Assembly (NCBI RefSeq): GCF_000283155.1
Contig: NW_004454229.1
Coordinates: forward strand, 9,381,733-9,445,732
DNA length: 64,000 nt
Source of the DNA: Ceratotherium simum simum
Taxonomy: Eukaryota; Chordata; Mammalia; Perissodactyla; Rhinocerotidae
Direction of reading: 5' to 3'
Positions 10,232 through 19,256 of the stretch are shown here, in pieces. Numbering within the stretch: position 1 is the first letter of the stretch; each line of letters begins with the position of its first letter. The translations under genes were made by a program, and so were the position numbers. Below the pieces are notes generated by a model, which did not search any database, was not told the origin of the DNA, and saw nothing but the letters and a program-made list of their open reading frames with translations.

Positions 10232-11149
10232 ATAAACTTTTGACCTTTTATTTACCAATTAATATGCAAAAAATGAATGTTCATCCAATTCCTGAGCCTA
10301 TGGATTAAGGACAGAGGAGATGGGGCAAGGCTCAGGTTTTGCATGGTGTTTTCACATTTCGCATGTTTATTTCGACAGGCTTGCACCACCCCAGTTCTAT
10401 GGATTCTCTGCCTACCCTTTAGGGTAGCACCATTTGCCAAGATCATGTATAAAAATAGGCTCTTCCATCAACAGACATGCCGACCCCATGTCCACCTGTT
10501 TTGCTTTTGTCCCACATCTCCCAGTCCATGCCCTCGAACAAGTGCAGGTTAAAGGCCTCCACGTCATTAGCATTGGAGATCCCCACCTGTCTCTCCATCT
10601 GGGAAACTCTCAGGGGTAGTGACAAATCTTATTGAATTACCTTGTCTTTTTAGAAGTGTTGCAAGGCCCCAGGGCTGCTGCTAATTACTAGACCTGTTAC
10701 TACTGTGTGTGTTGTTCCCCCTCCCCAGGAACTGCTTGTTTGCAGAGTGGGGGGAGAGCTATGGAGATGGGCATCTTCATCCTGGCAGAGCTCACGGTCC
10801 AGCTCCCGAGAGCTAGTATCAGCAGCTGAGGCTTGGGGGAGGGCAGATTTGGGTCAGAATCCGCAGCTGCAAACAAGAGCAATTGCCTGACTGTTCCGTG
10901 ACAGTTTTTCTGCTCACATATTTGGAATCCAGACACTTTCTCCAGTGAGTTCCTATATTACTCACTGACAAATGACACTTGCTTAGGGTAAGGCATCTTG
11001 AAGGTAGTTAAAGCCCTAATTCCCCACTCCTTTCTCTGGATGTTGTCCACTTCTTACGAAACAACTGTCCCTCCCCTCAAAGTTCAAATACTTTGTGTGA
11101 CCTCTCTCTGGCACATAAGCTCTCACACTTTCATTGGTGCATTGACATC
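10232..11149. other. unique DNA; possible conserved block at 10620-10940
   Basis: No repeat is recognised. Around 10715-10735 a pyrimidine tract ends in CCCCAGGAACTG, a good-looking 3' splice site, followed by mixed unique sequence to about 10940. Neither strand gives a recognisable peptide, so a non-coding exon or chance splice motif are the alternatives. Confidence 0.35.
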
Positions 11150-11662
11150 ACAAAGCTTCTCCTTGCCCACCTCCTTTAGAGATGCTGAAAAAGCCAGATG
11201 CTTGCTTTCTTGGCCTCCCTTCTGGCTGGAAGTGGCAACATGATCCGGTTCTGGCAAATAAAAAATAAGCAGGGATGGAGGTAACTTGGTTTGTGAGAGC
11301 TCCTTCTGGGGAATTGTCTTTTTGCTTTTTTTTGTTTTTTTGTTTTTTACCTCTGATAAAAAAAAGGAGACAAAAAAATGAAAGCTCTATCATACTGTCC
11401 TGGCTGCCCTGGCTTCTTTCTGTTTTCAGTGAAGTTATATGAGGATGTGGTACTTGTTTTTACAGCAACTATCCTGGGGCCATGAAGCAATTAATCTAAG
11501 GATGACATAGAGCAGAAAGAAAACTTGAGCCCCTGATAACATCTTTGAACTACTGCACTGACTTGGGACCACCCACCTCTGACTCTGTTATATGAGATAA
11601 CAAAATGACTTTATTCCTGAAGTCACTGTTACCCAAGTTTGCAGTTTTCCCTTACTAACAGT
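11150..11662 (+). mobile_element. ancient MaLR-like LTR, copy 1
   Basis: CTTCTGGCTGGAAGTGGCAA, GGGCCATGAAGCAATTAATC, AAGGATGACATAGAGCAGAA, GAGCCCCTGATAACATC and GTTATATGAGATAACAAAAT run in the same order as the repeat at 24060-24357. A T-rich tract (11318-11350) lies inside. LTR class fits, but the subfamily is not certain. Confidence 0.5.
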
Positions 11663-11984
11663 CTCGTGTTCCACCGCAAGATTCTTCTGCTAACACTTCT
11701 TAAACATTATAAGGTCACAGAATGATTAATGAAAGCACAGATCTTCTCTGTATAAAGATGAATACTCCCAAATCTTGACTACAATTTCGGGAGCATCCCA
11801 GGCACCCTTCAAGCCCACCCATGAACCTCTCCCTACCCATTATTCTCTTGCTCATAGAGAAACCTGTCTACAGATTATGTACACACACTTTGGGATTATA
11901 GAATCAATGCTGGTACATACAATGAGAACCCCAAGGCATTTTAAGTTCCTTTGTCATATAAGATATGTAGACCATCATCGTCAC
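11663..11984. other. unique DNA, nothing recognised
   Basis: About 320 bp with no repeat family, gene or RNA signature seen. Confidence 0.45.
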
Positions 11985-12222
11985 TAGTTGAATGCTGACT
12001 ACGCTGAAGATCCCCACGCACTGTTCTAAGCACTCTAATACGTATAATCTCACTTGCTCTCTAAATCCTACGAGGTAGGTATTACTGTTATCTCCACTGT
12101 ATAAAGAAACTGAGGCTTTGAGTGACTAAGTAAATTGCCCCAGGTCACAGGGCTAGTAAATGGTGAAGTTAAAATTTAAACCCAGGCAGTCTGACCACAC
12201 AGTCTTCCTTTCAACCTCTACT
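11985..12222 (-). mobile_element. MIR SINE, nearly full length, antisense
   Basis: CACGCACTGTTCTAAGCACT, CCTACGAGGTAGGTATTACT, AAAGAAACTGAGGCTTTGAG, TTGCCCCAGGTCACAGGGCT and AAACCCAGGCAGTCTGACCA are textbook antisense MIR blocks. Confidence 0.9.
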
Positions 12223-12484
12223 TTATGCAGCCTCAATTCTGTATAGTGAACTATGTATTAGAGTGAGGAAGTAGGTTAATACAATTTAGAAACTGCAACA
12301 AAATGGATTGAAATATTAAGCTAAAATGTTTGATTGACAAAGGGTGTCAGTTGTGCATTTTAATTTAAAAAAATACAAGCTGAATTTTTATAGTGTGGCT
12401 CAATCTAAATAAAGTAGACAACTGAGTGTCCTAAGTGAATTATTCCATCGGCAGTATTTCAGGGTTGACTTAGATGTAATAACT

Positions 12485-12715
12485 AATCTGAATAGAAACA
12501 CCAAGTGCTTACCACGTGTCAGCCTCTATTTCAGCACTTTGTGTGCGTTATATCCCTTAAGCTTCATGATAACCCTATGGGGTAGGTAGTGTTATCAATC
12601 CCATTTTACAGATGAGAAATTGAGGCATACGAAGGTAATCTATAGAAGTACACATGGCTAGAGAGTAGCACTGTCCAGATATCAACCCAGGCAGAGGGTT
12701 TCCTTGAGCAACTAC
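12485..12715 (-). mobile_element. MIR SINE, antisense
   Basis: AAGTGCTTACCACGTGTCAG, GATAACCCTATGGGGTAGGT, CCCATTTTACAGATGAGAAA and AACCCAGGCAGAGGGTTTCC follow the antisense MIR order. Confidence 0.88.
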
Positions 12716-12818
12716 ATTCTACTGACTCCAATTTCAGCATTTGACTTGCATAGTCTCAATCTAGAATGTGAAAATTTATAGAAGCATCACATTTTACTGA
12801 AGTTAAAAGTCAAGCTTC

Positions 12819-13060
12819 TGGGGGGCCACCGGGTGGCGTAGTGGTTAAGCACGTGCGCTTCAGTGGCCCCAGGGTTTGCAGGTTGGGATACGGGGCATGC
12901 ACCGACACACCACTTGTCAAGCCATGCTGTGGCAGCGTCCCATATATAGTGGAGGAAGATGGGCACAGATGTTAGCCCAGGGCCGGTCTTCCTCAGCAAA
13001 AAGAGGAGGATTGGCATCGGATGTTAGCTCAGGGCTAATGTTCCTCACCAAAAAAAAAAA
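12819..13060 (+). mobile_element. ERE SINE, sense
   Basis: The head CACCGGGTGGCGTAGTGGTT, the body AAGCCATGCTGTGGCAGCGT and the tail GAGGAGGATTGGCATCGG..TTCCTCACC end in an A(11) tail. The TSD TCAAGCTTC occurs at 12810-12818 and 13061-13069. The B box region is mutated (GTTTGCAGGTTGGGATAC), so it is unlikely to be Pol III competent. Confidence 0.96.
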
Positions 13061-13109
13061 TCAAGCTTCCAACATGGAATAACAGCCCACTCCTTCCTAC
13101 TCAGAAGGA

Positions 13110-13372
13110 CTCACAGCTACTGCCATATGTCTTCCAACAGCACACATGAAGGAGTCAGCCCACAGTGACCTCTTCTCTCTGCAGTCACTACCTTGCGAAT
13201 CTTATCAACCCAATGGCACCAACCCTCACCTCTTGTTAGAGCACGCTCAAGTCTACATCTGCCATCCAGACCATTGTCTCTACTCCCAAGGTTTCATATG
13301 TCCAGCTCTCCACAGGACCGTTTCCACATAGATGCCTAAAGGTCACTTCAAATCCAGTGTCTAAATACACTT
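13110..13372 (+). mobile_element. L2-like LINE fragment, sense, low certainty
   Basis: CCAGCTCTCCACAGGACCG, CACATAGATGCCTAAAGGTC and ACTTCAAATCCAGTGTCTAA resemble an upstream part of the L2 3' region. It abuts the L3 relic. Confidence 0.4.
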
Positions 13373-13375
13373 GAA

Positions 13376-13417
13376 ATCATAGGACCTTAGAGATGGAAGA
13401 GACCATAAAAGGCAAGT
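13376..13417 (-). mobile_element. L3/CR1 LINE 3' tip, antisense (left of a nested MIR)
   Basis: AATCATAGGACCTTAGAGAT followed by GGAAGAGACCATAAAAGG is the antisense 3' end typical of L3/CR1. It continues at 13646 after the MIR. Confidence 0.75.
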
Positions 13418-13645
13418 GATATAGTTAAAAGATTATGGGTTTTGAAGTCAGAAAGCTCAGGGTTCAAATCCTACCTCTGAGCCTATTTCTTCTATAAAAC
13501 AGAAGTAATAACTGTCACATGCACTAGGGCTGTAGAAGGATCAAAGATGATAATGGATACACACTTGCCTAGCACAGTATCTGGCACTTCCTAGGCACTC
13601 AGTATGTATAGTCACATTTACTACCATTATCATCATCAACAAAAT
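13418..13645 (+). mobile_element. MIR SINE, sense, nested in L3
   Basis: AGTTAAAAGATTATGGGTTT, CTCAGGGTTCAAATCCTACC, ACTAGGGCTGTAGAAGGATC and GCACAGTATCTGGCACTTCC give an almost full-length sense MIR. It splits the L3 relic. Confidence 0.85.
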
Positions 13646-14430
13646 TTTGTTCATCCACTGAATGCATGAATCTTTCCACAATACCCACGACAGATGGCCA
13701 TCCAGGCTCTGCTAGAACATTTCCAAAGATAGAGAGCTCGCTCACTCGCACCATCTCCCCAGGCAGCCGGTTCTATTATTGGACAGCTCTCACTGGCACG
13801 AAGTCTTTCCTACATTGAGCCAAAATCTGCTTCCATGAATTCCATTGGCCCTAGCTATGTCCTGTGGAACAGCACAGCACAATTCTGCTCTCTCCTCGCA
13901 CAACAGTCAGTCCTTCTGGAAAAAGCAATCATGTCCTCACCACATCCTCTCTTCTCCAGGCATCCATTCCCATACACCCTCTCCCATGACATGATTTCTA
14001 TATTATCTGCAATGCTCACTACTTCTTCAAAGTGTGGTACCCAAAGGAGATACAGCAGTCCAATACCTTGTATGAGTGAATACTGCACTTCCATTAACGC
14101 ATTTGAAAATCCTATCGTGATTTTCTTACTGGCCAGATAAATATCACTATTGTGTCTTCCAGGGCTTGAGGTGAACTAAACCTGTAAGTCTCTTCTCTTC
14201 CTATTAAAAGATATCACGGTGAGCCTTCCCCACCCCGTCCTATTCCCATGAAATCCGGGCACCAACAATTTGACATACCCTATAGACTTTGACTTTGGCC
14301 AACTGAGAACATTCTGAATCACATTTTGCCATCTATGTTTATAATCATGCCTCAATTCTTCATCTAAGCTATTGACAGTATTTTACAATAAGTTTGCTCC
14401 AATATTGTCCACATATTCAGCACTAAAGGC
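13646..14430 (-). mobile_element. L3/CR1 LINE relic, antisense
   Basis: CCCACGACAGATGGCCATCC, CCCAGGCAGCCGGTTCTATT, ATTGGACAGCTCTCACTGGC, ATTGAGCCAAAATCTGCTTC, CTCTTCTCCAGGCATCCATT and AAAGTGTGGTACCCAAAGGA preserve the L3/CR1 3' region over about 780 bp, long for so old an element. The 101-codon frame at 13835-14140 is inside it and not a gene. Confidence 0.82.
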
Positions 14431-14434
14431 CTCC

Positions 14435-14600
14435 ACTTAGGTTCATTTCCATTCACTTTAGGAAACAATTATTCAGTGGGAGATACTATATTAGAGTCTC
14501 AGGATGTACAAGGGGGTCCCCACCCTTAAGAGGCAGGGAAGACAAGCTCATAAATGAAAATGACAATACAGTGTGGTAAGTGAATGACAGGAGATAGCAG
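14435..14600 (-). mobile_element. L2 LINE 3' end, antisense, degraded
   Basis: ATTCAGTGGGAGATACTATA, TCCCCACCCTTAAGAGGCAG and ATACAGTGTGGTAAGTGAAT follow the antisense L2 end. Confidence 0.5.
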
Positions 14601-14624
14601 TTGGGAAACACTAGCCCAGAGGTG

Positions 14625-14765
14625 ACTCACGCATGCGGCTGCATATTAGCATCACCTGGAGAGCTTTTAATTGGGCACATCCCAACCAATTAAATCAGAA
14701 CCTCTGTGGGTGGGACTCAAGTATCAGCACTGGTGATTTCAGCGGGCAGCCAAGTTTGAGAAGCA
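14625..14765 (+). mobile_element. MER5-type hAT transposon, sense
   Basis: TTAGCATCACCTGGAGAGCT, AAATCAGAACCTCTGTGGGT and CAGCCAAGTTTGAGAAGCAA. It forms a head-to-head pair with the next element. Confidence 0.8.
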
Positions 14766-14782
14766 ATAGCCTAGACCAGCCC

Positions 14783-14942
14783 AGTTCTTCTCAAGCTTTA
14801 ATATACATATGAATCACTTGGGATCTGTTAAAATTCAGATGCTGAGTCTGTAGGTCTGAGACAGAACGTGAGGTTTTGCATTTTTAATTCAGTGCCAGGA
14901 GATGCTAAGGCTTCTGGTTCATGGACCACACGCTGAGTAGCA
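14783..14942 (-). mobile_element. MER5-type hAT transposon, antisense
   Basis: CCAGTTCTTCTCAAGCTTTA, CATATGAATCACTTGGGATC, GCTGAGTCTGTAGGTCTGAG, GCATTTTTAATTCAG and CATGGACCACACGCTGAGTA are the antisense order. Confidence 0.88.
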
Positions 14943-15019
14943 CTCGCCTGGGATATAGCATCTAACTCTCCCTAAATTCCCTCTCCAGTCTTGCCTCCCT
15001 ACAAATTGCAAGTTGAACC

Positions 15020-15265
15020 CTTCATTCCAGCTGACTGAAAGAGACAAGTAAATGGTAAAATAAATATAATGATGGTTTATGACAGGAGCTGTGAGAGCCC
15101 AGAAGAGGGCACCTAATCAGACAAAGGGGTGGTGGTGGCCGAGGAAGGCTTCCCAGAACAGGCTATGATTTCATTGATTTATAGAGAGGAAAGTTATTCC
15201 AGACTCAGACCAAGCATAGCCTCAGAATCGGGGGAGAACAAAACACAGGGCAGATTCCAGAAATT
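15020..15265 (-). mobile_element. L2 LINE fragment, antisense
   Basis: GACAAGTAAATGGTAAAATA, TGACAGGAGCTGTGAGAGC, CCGAGGAAGGCTTCCCAGAA and GTTATTCCAGACTCAGACCA parallel the L2 copy at 2405. Confidence 0.65.
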
Positions 15266-15369
15266 TAAGTATTTCTTAGTCCATCACTCATTTAGCCATA
15301 TATCTGGCCTGGGATTTTCCCTTCAATGTTGATTTGAACCATTACTTAACTTTTCATGCATTTACACCA

Positions 15370-15490
15370 TATCACCAAAACCAGACCATGACCTCCTCAA
15401 GGGCAGAACCAGGTTCACCTACGTTGTAGCCCTCAGTACCTAGCAGGGTGTCCAGCCCACTATAGATCGCAGAGTATGTTTGTAAAATAA
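15370..15490 (+). mobile_element. L2 LINE 3' tip, sense
   Basis: ACCTCCTCAAGGGCAGAACC, TAGCCCTCAGTACCTAGCAG and GGTGTCCAGCCCACTATAG follow the sense L2 end. Confidence 0.65.
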
Positions 15491-15849
15491 TTAAGAATTA
15501 CATTTTTTAAAATAGATTTTTCAGTTCCAATATGTTTTTTCAAACACAAATTAATCTAAGGCACTAAAGTTATTTACCGAGATTTTGAAAATGATGTAAA
15601 CCAGTGAGATTGGGGTGGAGAACTGTTACCAAGGGTAATTAGAAAAGAACGCTTCGAGAGAGGTGTCAAGCAGTGTAGGCAGTGTGAGGATGATGGGTAT
15701 TTGTATCTGCAAGAGTTGGCGGGATTCCTCTCTAATCTGAGAGCAACACAGCCCAACCTGTTCAGATGATTGGCATGGAGAGGAAGAAGTTACTCGTGTT
15801 TGGGGCAAATGAAACCGCAGAGGGCTAAGATGGAGAAAAGTCAGCCTAA
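15491..15849. other. unique DNA, nothing recognised
   Basis: About 360 bp without a repeat family. The left part is A+T-rich and the right part of mixed composition. Confidence 0.45.
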
Positions 15850-16235
15850 TTCAATCAGACATTATAGTCAGCCCTGGTTAATGTGAAACAATTAATACAA
15901 TCCATTTTTATGCAGATTAAAACATTTCAAATTAACAGGTCAATAGCACTCATATGTTCTGAATTGGGGCTCCACCAGAGCCAGGTGAACCGTTACATGA
16001 ACCAATCTAAACTTCATTACAGAGGAGGACTCCGATTCTCAGAAATTCACACTACACTCGATTTGGAGTTAATCGCTCACATTTTTCTCTCATCTACCAG
16101 ATATCCTAATTTAAAGACAGGCTTTCTTTTATGACAAAGGACAAAGAGAACATGAATTATTCATTAGTAGTAAAGGTATCATTTTATCTGTTTATTTTCC
16201 AATTAGCAGAAGTCAGATAAAGAAGCAGTCAATAA
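15850..16235. promoter_or_regulatory. candidate conserved non-coding element with SOX- and POU-like motifs
   Basis: Seen: a repeat-free block containing CAATTAATAC, TTTTTATGCAGATTAAAAC, two abutting SOX-like words ACAAAGG (16134-16140) and ACAAAG (16141-16146), and the perfect palindrome ATGAATTATTCAT (16152-16164). Known: palindromes of this shape bind dimers of POU homeodomain factors, and SOX-POU neighbours are common in neural enhancers. Inferred: enhancer-like function. Ordinary A+T-rich neutral DNA is the alternative. Confidence 0.4.
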
Positions 16236-16379
16236 AACCAAGAGATCTTCCCCCATTGTATGGAATTAAAAGTAGACAGTGTAAATGTGGGTCTTGGAGT
16301 CTATAAAAAAACATTCAATTAGCAGTGTGTATTAGAGAGGAGAACGCTAAGGAATGCTCATAGTCTAAATGCCTCCGTG

Positions 16380-16800
16380 TGGCAGGGCTCTGAAGATCCT
16401 CCACGTTGGTCCCCACCAGGCTTTCCTCCCTCCTGTTTCTTCATGCTTCATCACTAGCCAGCCCCATCCTGACATTCAGCCTCCAAACCTTTGCTTAAGC
16501 CCCGCCCTGGTTTAGCTGTCTTCCCTCTGTTCCCTGTAACCTCCCAATTATTCTTTAACGCACTGCTCCCTACTCTGCATCCTGTGAAATACTTCCACAG
16601 TCCTCTCCCTCTCCCACTACCCTCAACGCCTGCACAGCACAGAGCTGGCTTCACTCCTCCACGCTCCAGTCACGGTGTGTAGCTCTGTTTGGGTTTCAAC
16701 TGTTTCCTTAAGAACTACTCGAGAGCTGGACTGAGGATTTTTGTTCTTTTATATCTTCGATGTCTGCATAGACTAGGTGTTCAACAAATGTTTGCCCCAT
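16380..16800 (+). mobile_element. L2 LINE fragment, sense
   Basis: CCAAACCTTTGCTTAAGCCC, ATGTCTGCATAGACTAGGTG and TTCAACAAATGTTTGCCC at the end support L2. The middle is degraded. Confidence 0.5.
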
Positions 16801-17129
16801 CCCCAATAAGCCATGCATATCCTAGAGATCCTGGAGCCTGCCCACTTCAGTCTCCATCCTTGCCTTTCACTTCTACTTTCCAGTGGAGCCACTAGGAAGG
16901 GGCACCAACTTCCCTGTGCTTCAATTGCAAGTTCCTTTCAGGGCAGCCTTGGGCAGACAAGAGGAGGGAGAGAGAACACTTCGCAGTCCTCTGTACACCT
17001 CTCTGAATCCCCAGGTGATTCAATCCCCTGCCCCTCCACCGGGCTCTTAGACCCCGTGTTGTTGCTGCAGCTAAAGGGGTCAGCCTGCTTTGCTGAGTGG
17101 GCATCACACCATGGAGCAGAGTGGGCAAT
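16801..17129. other. unique DNA, no gene seen
   Basis: C-rich mixed sequence. Overlapping frames on both strands (131 codons on plus, 110 on minus) signal a stop-poor G+C-rich stretch, not a gene. Confidence 0.45.
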
Positions 17130-17320
17130 AAGGCGAGGGTCAAAAGCCAGCCCTGCTGCTTTGAGCAAATCACTTCACCTTTCTGAACCTTGGTTTCCCC
17201 ACCTGTAAAGGGGATAAACCCCACCTGTATCTAGGTCTGGTGAGTGGACTAAATGAACCACCATATTTAAAGTGCCTAACATGGTACCTGGTGCTGAGCA
17301 GGTACATATTACATATTTTA
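17130..17320 (+). mobile_element. MIR SINE, sense
   Basis: TTTGAGCAAATCACTTCACC, AACCTTGGTTTCCCCACCTG, TAAAGGGGATAAACCCCACC and GTACCTGGTGCTGAGCAGG give the sense MIR 3' two-thirds. Confidence 0.85.
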
Positions 17321-17390
17321 CTATCTACTAGACTGTGGGCCTCTGAAGGATATAGACTTTGTCTTATTTATCACATTTCTGGAGTGAAGC
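17321..17390 (+). mobile_element. L2 LINE 3' end, left half, sense
   Basis: CTAGACTGTGGGCCTCTGAA and GACTTTGTCTTATTTATCAC are the sense L2 terminal block. It stops at the LTR start and resumes at 17736. Confidence 0.75.
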
Positions 17391-17735
17391 TGCTATAGAC
17401 TGAATGTTTGTGTCCCTCCCAAACGCATATTTTGAAATCCTAACCCCTAATGTGATGGTATTAGGAGGTAGGGTCTTTGGGAGATAATTTGGTCATGAGG
17501 GTGATTAGTACCCTTATAAAGGAGGCCCCAGAGAACACGTTGGCCCCTTCCACCATATGAAAACACAGAGAAGTCAGCAGTCTGCCATCCCAAAGGCGCC
17601 CTCACCGGACCTGACGATGCTGGCACCCTGATCTCCGACTTCCAGCTTCCCCAACTGTGAGAAATAAATGTCTGTTGTTTAAAAGCCACCCAGTTCTACA
17701 GTATTTTGTTATAGCAGCCGGAAAGGACTAAGACA
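17391..17735 (+). mobile_element. MLT1A-like MaLR solo LTR, sense
   Basis: It runs TGCTATAGACTGAATGTTTG..GATGGTATTAGGAGGTAGGG..CCAGTTCTACAGTATTTTG..AGGACTAAGACA. TG and CA ends are present, and the polyadenylation signal region AGAAATAAATGTCTG is kept. The putative 5-bp TSDs (GAAGC and CGAGC) match at only three positions. It splits an L2. Confidence 0.92.
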
Positions 17736-17790
17736 CGAGCCAATCGTTGTAATTAGGTAACAACAGTTGTTGAAGTGAATGAGTAAAGGT
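17736..17790 (+). mobile_element. L2 LINE 3' end, right half
   Basis: ACAACAGTTGTTGAAGTGAA and TGAGTAAAGG continue the L2 terminus (..TTTGTTGAATGAATGA..) after the LTR. Confidence 0.65.
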
Positions 17791-17999
17791 AAACTGGGAT
17801 GAAGGGCAAACTCAAAGTCTGAGATATCGTTGGCCTCCCTCACGTTTCCACCCAACAGCACCCCAACCCAGAGAACACACTCCTTCTCCAGAATACACCT
17901 CCAGAAATCATGACATTCACAATTTCAATAGATCAAGAACTAACTGGACCTCATCATTCTTTTTCAAATCTGCAACATCAGGGCCATTTCACCAGCCCA

Positions 18000-18118
18000 C
18001 CGCTGATCTTCAACCAGACACTTTTTCTCTCTGACCCTTGGTTCTCGTTTCTAAAACAAATTTGGACTAAATAATTACTTGGCTTCTTTCCAGCATTAAA
18101 GGTTTATGAATCTATTAT
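18000..18118 (+). mobile_element. MIR/L3-class repeat 3' end, sense
   Basis: TTTGGACTAAATAATTACTT, CTTTCCAGCATTAAAGG and TTTATGAATCTATTATCAC follow the pattern ..ggactagatgatct.., a conserved old-repeat end. Confidence 0.5.
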
Positions 18119-18127
18119 CACTTACAA

Positions 18128-18258
18128 ATGATTTCATTTATTCAACAAGCATTTACTAGAGATTTCTTAGGGCTCGGCACATTTGCTAGGCATGAGCTTA
18201 CGTAATGAGTAGGACACACTCCCTGCCCTCAAGGAGCTCACAGTCCAGCAGTGAAATG
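18128..18258 (-). mobile_element. L2 LINE 3' tip, antisense
   Basis: CATTTATTCAACAAGCATTT, CTCCCTGCCCTCAAGGAGCT and CACAGTCCAGCAGTGAAATG. Confidence 0.85.
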
Positions 18259-18504
18259 TTTGGAGATAATTAACATGTACCGTAAGTTGATCACTCTAGT
18301 CCTTTCTATAATTTCCCTTTATATTCAAAATGTCAAGCCCTACTCAGTCCTCTTTGGTCTTCTCAGCCCCCAAACTGGCCGAATCATCTGTGGACATGAA
18401 CTTTGGGACATCCAGGCCCAAGGTCAAACCAAAAGAAAATGCTCATGTTCTGCCTGATCCGGACATAATTCTAAAGGCAGCAGGAAGCAAACGATGACCT
18501 AATC

Positions 18505-18600
18505 CAGCTTTTCCCAAAGTAACTTCTACAGAAAACTAGGACAGAGAAGTGCTTTGAAAATGGGTTCCATGGACAAGTGTATATGGGAAGCACTGTGTTA
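18505..18600 (+). mobile_element. possible hAT-type DNA element fragment
   Basis: TTCCCAAAGTAACTTCTACA, GGTTCCATGGACAAGTGTAT and GGGAAGCACTGTGTTAA resemble a Charlie-class fossil. Family not certain. Confidence 0.35.
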
Positions 18601-18739
18601 ATGCCCCCTCCACCGCAGGACTTCTCAGAGCCTTTGATGTTACCATGCACACTGTGACTCTCTGTTGGGAAAGGCAGTCTAATGCATGTAGTCCTTCAAC
18701 CCCTGCTCAGCCACATGTGAATGGGCCTGGGGCCTGGAA

Positions 18740-19240
18740 CACTTCCTTACCCAGAGATAAAAGAGCCCACGTAGTGTGTGCCGGACTGATCACCTTGTGT
18801 GGGAATACCCTCCTCCGTTTCAGACTCAATGTGTAGTACTCTTTTGTTCTGTTTCAGGGTGTGTGTCAATGGCCCTCAGGTACATCCCCTGCTTACAGTA
18901 TTTCAGATTCCACTGGGGGAGGGGGAGGGAGTGCATGGGCCAATTGCCTTGCTTTGACTACCAGCCTTGGGGGACCAACACCCACTATTGGAGCTGATCT
19001 GGCTCTCTCTCTTCTCCATGTAAGTAAAGCGTTGTTCCGTCCAGTGCTCGACTGTGTTGTTTTCCTTGGCAACCCTGATACCAAGATGCGGTGGGTTCAA
19101 GTGTTTGGACTTCTATCTGTGGTGGCTGGCACTGTGCTGATCTCTGCTCTCCTTCAAGTGGTTGGAGTCCTCCCCTCCAATGCAAGTTACCATGCATTGG
19201 TAACTTGTGCACGGTATTCTGCTCGACACTCTCCAAAAAG
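18740..19240 (+). mobile_element. possible endogenous retroviral LTR remnant
   Basis: Seen: a TATA-like AGATAAAAGAGCCC (about 18755), a T-rich TTTTGTTCTGTTTCAGG, a G-rich tract, then ATGTAAGTAAAGCGTTG (an AGTAAA polyadenylation-like word), GTGTTGTTTTCCTTGGCAAC and GCGGTGGGTTCAAGTGTTTG. This resembles a U3-R-U5 order. No clear TG/CA ends or TSD were found, and no retroviral coding region is present. The 146-codon frame at 18861-19301 is incidental. Confidence 0.4.
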
Positions 19241-19256
19241 AAGATGGAGCATACAG

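Noticed and set aside
13835..14140. 101-codon frame that could be a LINE protein remnant
   Set aside because: The frame is on the plus strand, while the L3/CR1 relic is antisense, so it cannot be its coding strand.
18740..19240. A provirus with coding capacity
   Set aside because: No gag, pol or env-like sequence on either side. Only an LTR-like segment is present.
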